Source of the DNA: Flavobacterium rhamnosiphilum
GTDB taxonomy: Bacteria; Bacteroidota; Bacteroidia; Flavobacteriales; Flavobacteriaceae
DNA length: 64,000 bases
Assembly: GCF_004349195.1 (NCBI RefSeq)
Contig: NZ_SMLG01000001.1
Span: 434,001 to 498,000 of the forward strand
Reading direction: 5' to 3'
The first letter of the stretch is position 1. Every line of letters starts with the position of its first letter. Below are positions 59,746 through 64,000 of the stretch, in pieces. Both the position numbers and the translations under genes were made by a program. The notes beneath the pieces are model-generated. The model searched no databases. It was not told where the DNA came from and was given only the letters and a program-made list of their open reading frames with translations.

Positions 59746-61212
59746 TTACATTTTCTTCCTCATTCTCGCCACCGGAATATCGAGTTGTTCTCTGTATTTT
59801 GCAATCGTTCTTCTCGCGATTGGATAGCCTTTTTCTTTAAGAATTTCGGCCAGTTGATCGTCTGGAAGTGGTTTTTTCTTGTCTTCTTCTTCAATAGTAT
59901 TCTGAAGGATTTTCTTGATTTCCAGTGTCGAAACATCTTCACCTTGGTCGTTTTTCATCGCTTCTGAGAAGAATTCTTTAATCAGTTTCGTGCCGTAAGG
60001 CGTTTCTACATATTTGCTGTTTGCCACACGCGAAATCGTCGAAATATCAAGACCCACCATATCGGCAATGTCTTTTAGAATCATCGGTTTCAACTTGGTT
60101 TCATCACCATCCAGGAAATATTCTTCCTGATGATGCATAATCGCATTCATGGTTACAAAAAGCGTTTCCTGACGTTGGCGAATCGCATCGATAAACCATT
60201 TAGCCGAATCCAATTTTTGCTTGATAAACTGCACCGCATCTTTTTGTTGCGCTGATTTATCTCGGGAATCCTTGTAGGTTTGCATCATTTCCTGGTAATC
60301 TTTGGAAACGTGCAGGGAAGGAGCATTTCGTCCGTTTAAGGTCAGTTCCAGTTCGCCGTCCACAATTCTGATGGCAAAATCAGGAACTACATTTTCCGTT
60401 ACTTTATTGTTTCCGGTAAATGATCCGCCTGGTTTTGGATTCAGTTTTTCTATTTCATGAATGGCTTTTTTAAGTTGCTCATTCGAAACATTATATTTTT
60501 GAATTAATTTATCGTAATGTTTTTTGGTAAACGCATCAAACTGATTTTCGATAATATCAGTGGCTAATTCCACGTATTCCGTTGGTGTTTTGTGTTTCAA
60601 TTGCAATAACAAACATTCCTGCAAATCACGCGCTCCCACACCGGATGGTTCTAGTTCATGAATCACTTGCAACATTTTCTCCACCATTTTTTCATCGGTG
60701 TAAATGCCTTGAGTAAACGCCATATCGTCCACCATGTCGGGAACACTGCGACGGATATAGCCCATATCATCGATACTTCCTACCAAAAATTCAGCAATTT
60801 CACGCTCCTCGTCATTCAGGATAAAAGTATTCAACTGATTTATTAAATCCTGATGAAAACTCACCGGCGCGGCAAAAGGCGTTTCGCGATCTTCATCGTC
60901 GTCACTGTAATTATTGACCTGTGTTTTATAATCCGGAGTTTCGTCGTTGCTTAAATACTCGTCAATGTTGATGTCTTCGGCTTCAATTCTATCCGATTCC
61001 GAATCATCATAATCGTCATAATCTTCGTTTTCGAACTCGTCCTTTTCATACTCATCTTCTTCTTTTCCGGCTTCCAAAGCTGGATTTTCGTTCATTTCTT
61101 CCAATAAACGTTGTTCGAAAGCTTGCGTAGGCAATTGAATTAACTTCATCAACTGAATTTGTTGAGGAGATAATTTCTGTGATAATTTTAAATTTAAGAA
61201 TTGCTTTAGCAT
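59746..61212 (-). CDS. rpoN: RNA polymerase sigma-54 factor
   Basis: The alternative sigma factor that needs NtrC-type ATPases such as the one at 41489. The 488-residue protein has the N-terminal glutamine/leucine-rich activator-interacting region (QKLSPQQIQLMKLIQLP), an acidic linker (about 48-110), the core-binding domain, an HTH (DISTISRVANSKYV) and the RpoN box ARRTIAKYRE near the C-terminus. All modules are intact. The leader contains a repeat related to the sdh cassette flank. Confidence 0.96.
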   Translation of the reverse strand: MLKQFLNLKLSQKLSPQQIQLMKLIQLPTQAFEQRLLEEMNENPALEAGKEEDEYEKDEFENEDYDDYDDSESDRIEAEDINIDEYLSNDETPDYKTQVNNYSDDDEDRETPFAAPVSFHQDLINQLNTFILNDEEREIAEFLVGSIDDMGYIRRSVPDMVDDMAFTQGIYTDEKMVEKMLQVIHELEPSGVGARDLQECLLLQLKHKTPTEYVELATDIIENQFDAFTKKHYDKLIQKYNVSNEQLKKAIHEIEKLNPKPGGSFTGNNKVTENVVPDFAIRIVDGELELTLNGRNAPSLHVSKDYQEMMQTYKDSRDKSAQQKDAVQFIKQKLDSAKWFIDAIRQRQETLFVTMNAIMHHQEEYFLDGDETKLKPMILKDIADMVGLDISTISRVANSKYVETPYGTKLIKEFFSEAMKNDQGEDVSTLEIKKILQNTIEEEDKKKPLPDDQLAEILKEKGYPIARRTIAKYREQLDIPVARMRKKM

Positions 61213-61214
61213 TT

Positions 61215-61296
61215 TTTTATTGTAGGTTATACGTTAAGTGTTATTCGTTATAAGTTAGATTCTGACGCCTAACTCATAACTCATAAAACTCATAAC
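61215..61296. repeat. Degenerate GTTAAGTGTTAT / ACTCATAAC repeat tract before rpoN
   Basis: The tract holds GTTAAGTGTTAT (61233-61244), identical to 7957-7968. It also has a hairpin GTTATAAGTTAG/CTAACTCATAAC (61247-61258 / 61269-61280, one mismatch) and repeated ACTCATAA words. It contains no gene, so it may be an empty relative of the cassette that interrupts sdhA-sdhB. Confidence 0.5.
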
Positions 61297-61302
61297 GTTT
61301 TT

Positions 61303-62739
61303 TTAAAATTCTGCATTCATTGGCGTTCTTGGAAAAGGAATTACGTCACGAATATTCGTCATTCCTGTTACAAATAATACCAATCTTTCGAATCCAAGTC
61401 CGAAACCAGAGTGAACTGCTGAACCGAATCTTCGTGTATCAAGATACCACCACAATTCTTCTTCGTCAATTCCTAAGGCTTTCATTTTTTCAACCAAAAC
61501 ATCAAAACGCTCTTCTCTTTGAGAACCTCCCACGATTTCTCCAATTCCTGGGAAAAGGATATCCATCGCGCGAACAGTTTTTCCGTCTTCGTTCAAACGC
61601 ATGTAAAATGCCTTGATATTTGCCGGGTAATCAAACAAGATTACCGGACATTTAAAGTGTTTCTCCACCAAGTAACGCTCGTGTTCCGATTGTAAATCAG
61701 CTCCCCATTCGTTAATGATATAGTTGAATTTTTTCTTTTTATTTGGCGTACAATCTCTTAAAATATCAATTGCTTCGGTGTATGAAACACGTTTGAAATT
61801 GTTTTCCAAAACAAAGTTTAATTTGTCAAGTAAAGCCATTTCGCTTCTCTCTGCAACTGGTTTTGATTTTTCTTCATCCAATAAACGTCCTTCCAAGAAT
61901 TTCAAATCCTCCGGACATTTGTCCATGGTATATTTGATTACGTATTGAATAAAATCTTCGGCCAAATCCATATTGTCATTCAAATCATTGAACGCCACTT
62001 CCGGCTCAATCATCCAAAATTCCGCAAGGTGACGCGAAGTATTGGAGTTTTCGGCTCTAAATGTTGGTCCAAAAGTATAAATCTGACCCAAAGCCATCGC
62101 AAAAGTTTCTCCTTCCAGTTGTCCCGAAACCGTTAGGTTCGTTTCTTTTCCGAAGAAATCTTCTTTATAATTCACTTTCCCGTCTTCGGTTCTTGGTGTT
62201 CCGTCAAAAGGCAAAGCAGTAACTTTAAACATTTCACCGGCACCTTCCGCATCCGAACCCGTTATGATTGGCGTATTTACATACACAAAACCTTTCTCCT
62301 GAAAATAACTGTGAACCGCATACGATAGTACTGAACGCACTCTCATTATGGCTCCAAACATATTGGTACGAACTCTTAAATGCGCATTTTCACGCAAGAA
62401 ATCCAAGCTCGGTTTGTTTTTAGGTTGTATCGGGAATTTCTCCGCATCTGAATCTCCAAGGATTTCCAGTTTAGCCACCTGAATTTCAAATTTCTGTCCC
62501 GCCCCTTTACTTTCCACCAAAGTTCCTGTCACAGATATTGCTGCTCCAGTCGTAATTCTCTTCAACGTTTCGTCTGGCGTGTTCTCAAAATCGACAACAC
62601 ATTGTATATTATCAATGGTCGAACCATCGTTCAACGCGATAAATTGATTGTTTCTAAAAGTTCTCACCCATCCTTTTGCATTTACCTCATGAAGCGTTGT
62701 GGTGCTGTTTAGTAAGTCTTTAACTTTTGTATGTCTCAT
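61303..62739 (-). CDS. asnS: Asparaginyl-tRNA synthetase
   Basis: Charges tRNA-Asn. The 478-residue class II synthetase has an N-terminal OB-fold anticodon domain (about 1-110). The catalytic domain has motif 2 in [26 protein letters not shown] and motif 3 in [21 protein letters not shown]. The PFPRTP end distinguishes it from aspartyl enzymes. Full length, with a -7 element TATATTTG on the minus strand (62791-62784). Confidence 0.97.
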   Translation of the reverse strand: MRHTKVKDLLNSTTTLHEVNAKGWVRTFRNNQFIALNDGSTIDNIQCVVDFENTPDETLKRITTGAAISVTGTLVESKGAGQKFEIQVAKLEILGDSDAEKFPIQPKNKPSLDFLRENAHLRVRTNMFGAIMRVRSVLSYAVHSYFQEKGFVYVNTPIITGSDAEGAGEMFKVTALPFDGTPRTEDGKVNYKEDFFGKETNLTVSGQLEGETFAMALGQIYTFGPTFRAENSNTSRHLAEFWMIEPEVAFNDLNDNMDLAEDFIQYVIKYTMDKCPEDLKFLEGRLLDEEKSKPVAERSEMALLDKLNFVLENNFKRVSYTEAIDILRDCTPNKKKKFNYIINEWGADLQSEHERYLVEKHFKCPVILFDYPANIKAFYMRLNEDGKTVRAMDILFPGIGEIVGGSQREERFDVLVEKMKALGIDEEELWWYLDTRRFGSAVHSGFGLGFERLVLFVTGMTNIRDVIPFPRTPMNAEF

Positions 62740-62783
62740 TTTAAATATAATTGATATTGAAAAATTGTGTTTTTATCGAACTG

Positions 62784-62791
62784 CAAATATA
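62784..62791 (-). promoter_or_regulatory. -7 element of asnS
   Basis: Reverse-strand TATATTTG, 44 bases before the asnS ATG. No clear TTG partner found. Confidence 0.4.
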
Positions 62792-62866
62792 AATCATTTG
62801 TTCCTAATTGTCATTGTGAGAAATAGGGTAATAAGAATGTAATTGAATGATAAACTTAGTTTGGAG

Positions 62867-62956
62867 CTATCCCGATAGCTATCGGGACCCGCTATTCGCT
62901 ATATCTTTTACTTTTTAAAGGAAAAAGTAAAAGGATGCCGCTGCTATCTGGGCTAA
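62867..62956 (-). repeat. REP-like dispersed repeat, full copy in reverse orientation
   Basis: In reverse complement it reads TTAGCCCAGATAGCAGCGGC, ATCCTTTTACTTTTTCC, a complementary TAAAAGAT arm and AGCGGGTCCCGATAGC, matching the 47348-47424 unit with differences. The stem sequence differs between copies but stays paired, suggesting selection for structure. A further CCCGATAGC/GCTATCGGG dyad sits at its end. Confidence 0.65.
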
Positions 62957-63090
62957 ACGAATGGAGATATTTGGAGTTTTATGAATATTTTTTCGGAATA
63001 TCCTGCACCGTTTTTTTTACCTATTAGGTACAAAAATTAAATAGATAATATTGAAGATATTCCCCAATATTATTCATGTGAGTTTTTAGC

Positions 63091-63098
63091 TATATTTG
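63091..63098 (+). promoter_or_regulatory. -7 element overlapping the upstream possible start of the next gene
   Basis: TATATTTG matches the consensus and spans 63096, so translation cannot begin at the TTG there if this promoter is used. This favours the TTG at 63123. Confidence 0.45.
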
Positions 63099-63122
63099 CT
63101 AATATTTAAAATAAAACTGACT

Positions 63123-63578
63123 TTGGAAAAATTTGAAATAGATTTAAAATGGGCGAGCTATTTTGTTATAGTTAATGTAATAGTTTCAATTGTAGTAGCT
63201 TTATTAGCTGTAGTTTTCTTTTCGTTAAGCTCTGAAGAAAGCCACAATACAAAATTCGCATCTAATGTTCTTATAATGTTGTTTATAATTCAACTGTTTT
63301 ATTTTGTCCGAAAAGCAATTAAAGAAAACAAAAAACATCAAACAATTAGAATCTTTTCAAAAGTGTCAATTTTTTTTCGTGTTTTGGGTTTTTATCTATG
63401 CATTGTTTTTTTGATTAATTATTCTCCTGTTTCTAGTTGGGACACCAACTTTGTTAATTTACAATGTAGAAAAAATGATCTTTCGGAATTTTTAATAGAT
63501 GAGGATGAAATAAAAGATAATAAAAGTAATTGGTTGAATGATTTAGTAATAGCAATTAATAGAAGATTTAGCAGATAG
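63123..63578 (+). CDS. Hypothetical membrane protein
   Basis: A small membrane protein of about 151 residues if started at the TTG at 63123. There is no ATG near the beginning of the frame and a promoter element covers the earlier TTG. It has three hydrophobic helices (YFVIVNVIVSIVVALLAVVFF, FASNVLIMLFIIQLFYF and VLGFYLCIVFLINYS) and a polar C-terminal tail. Family and function are not recognised. It lies alone between asnS and the transporter. Confidence 0.6.
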   Translation: MEKFEIDLKWASYFVIVNVIVSIVVALLAVVFFSLSSEESHNTKFASNVLIMLFIIQLFYFVRKAIKENKKHQTIRIFSKVSIFFRVLGFYLCIVFLINYSPVSSWDTNFVNLQCRKNDLSEFLIDEDEIKDNKSNWLNDLVIAINRRFSR

Positions 63579-63623
63579 AACATTTTGAAGGAATTTGTAA
63601 TATTTTGTTTTTAAAACATAAAA

Positions 63624-63652
63624 AATCCCGCCTTACTAGACGGGATTTTGAA
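63624..63652. terminator. Bidirectional terminator between the membrane protein and the transporter
   Basis: AAAATCCCG / CGGGATTTT outer stem with inner CT/AG and a TACT-type loop; A and T flanks on both sides. Confidence 0.8.
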
Positions 63653-63692
63653 TTTTAGTATAAAGAATGTACCCTAAATTAGATTAAACAAC

Positions 63693-64000
63693 TTACTCTT
63701 TCTCCAAAGCATCAATTTCTTCATCGCTATGTTCGATGATGTCAATTTTTGGTTCGATGAATTCCTGTTCGTTGGCCAATGTTTTATTCAACGTCAATAC
63801 CAAAGCCGGCAATAACATTAAATTCGACAGCATTCCGAATAATAATGTCAACGAAATCAATCCGCCAAGAGCGATTGTTCCTCCAAAACTGGACAACATA
63901 AACACCGAAAATCCGAAGAATAACACGATAGAAGTGTAAAACATGCTCAAACCGGCATCTGTAAATGTAGCGTAAACCGACTTGCGGATTTTCCAGTTAT
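63693..64000 (-). CDS. C-terminal part of an RND/MMPL-family transporter (5' end outside window)
   Basis: The frame runs off the window end; about 102 residues are visible. Two or three hydrophobic helices (FYTSIVLFFGFSVFMLSSF, GGLISLTLLFGMLSNLMLLPALV) form the last transmembrane helices of an MMPL/RND protein, with a soluble acidic tail. The segment reading SVYATFTDAGLSMFYTS upstream of the internal ATG confirms it continues. Substrate cannot be judged. Confidence 0.8.
   Translation of the reverse strand, partial: NWKIRKSVYATFTDAGLSMFYTSIVLFFGFSVFMLSSFGGTIALGGLISLTLLFGMLSNLMLLPALVLTLNKTLANEQEFIEPKIDIIEHSDEEIDALEKE

Overview
This 64 kb window is AT-rich chromosomal DNA from a member of the Bacteroidota, most likely a Flavobacterium or close relative. 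The evidence is the Bacteroidota-type promoter motif (TTG, then about 20 bases, then TAnnTTTG) in front of several genes, the general absence of Shine-Dalgarno sequences, the fumarate-reductase-type sdhCAB operon, the fabH-accB-accC and YceD-rpmF arrangement, and dispersed intergenic repeats. The species cannot be named from the sequence alone.

Layout. 1-12979 is core metabolism: the glyoxylate shunt (aceA, aceB) with a divergent RamB-like regulator, succinate dehydrogenase (sdhC, sdhA, sdhB) interrupted by a small four-helix-bundle gene, an omega-amidase, an Ig-like lipoprotein and methylmalonyl-CoA epimerase. At 13124-13197 lies a tRNA gene with anticodon CAT. Its last 13 bases recur at 33948-33960 next to a tyrosine recombinase, so 13199-33960 is an integrated mobile element of about 20.8 kb. 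The rest (33961-64000) is core again: riboflavin synthase, pdxA, the DUF177/L32/fabH/accBC cluster, two tandem small secreted proteins, an NtrC-type regulator opposite a hybrid histidine kinase, an S9 peptidase, mtgA, tRNA-Ala(GGC), queD, lpxH, an MFS transporter, recJ, rsmI, tdk, rpoN, asnS and the end of an RND/MMPL transporter.

The mobile element looks like an integrative and mobilizable element carrying a defence cargo. Its right part holds the integrase and an unknown partner gene, an excisionase-like HTH protein, a primase-helicase, an iteron-like region bounded by a perfect 19-base inverted repeat, a CHC2-type primase, a candidate oriT hairpin, MobC, a relaxase and a membrane-anchored coiled-coil protein. 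Its left part is one long operon on the minus strand: a single-TRD HsdS-like protein, hsdM, dinD, fic, hsdS, a CBASS-type nucleotidyltransferase, a two-TM SLATT effector, hsdR and a YgjP-like metallopeptidase. A complete signalling-nucleotide defence pair therefore sits inside a type I restriction-modification operon.

Between the mobilization and defence halves lies a rod-shaped RNA-like structure (25270-25380, about 33 base pairs in five stems) just upstream of an unrecognised zinc-ribbon protein (25473-26768). This RNA and protein pair is the best candidate here for something undescribed, although a 6S-like RNA remains a serious alternative for the RNA. Other points of interest are the mobile-looking four-helix-bundle cassette in the sdh operon with a related gene-less scar before rpoN, and REP-like dispersed repeats at 47348, 50409 and 62867. 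All calls come from reading the sequence; no database search or folding program was run.
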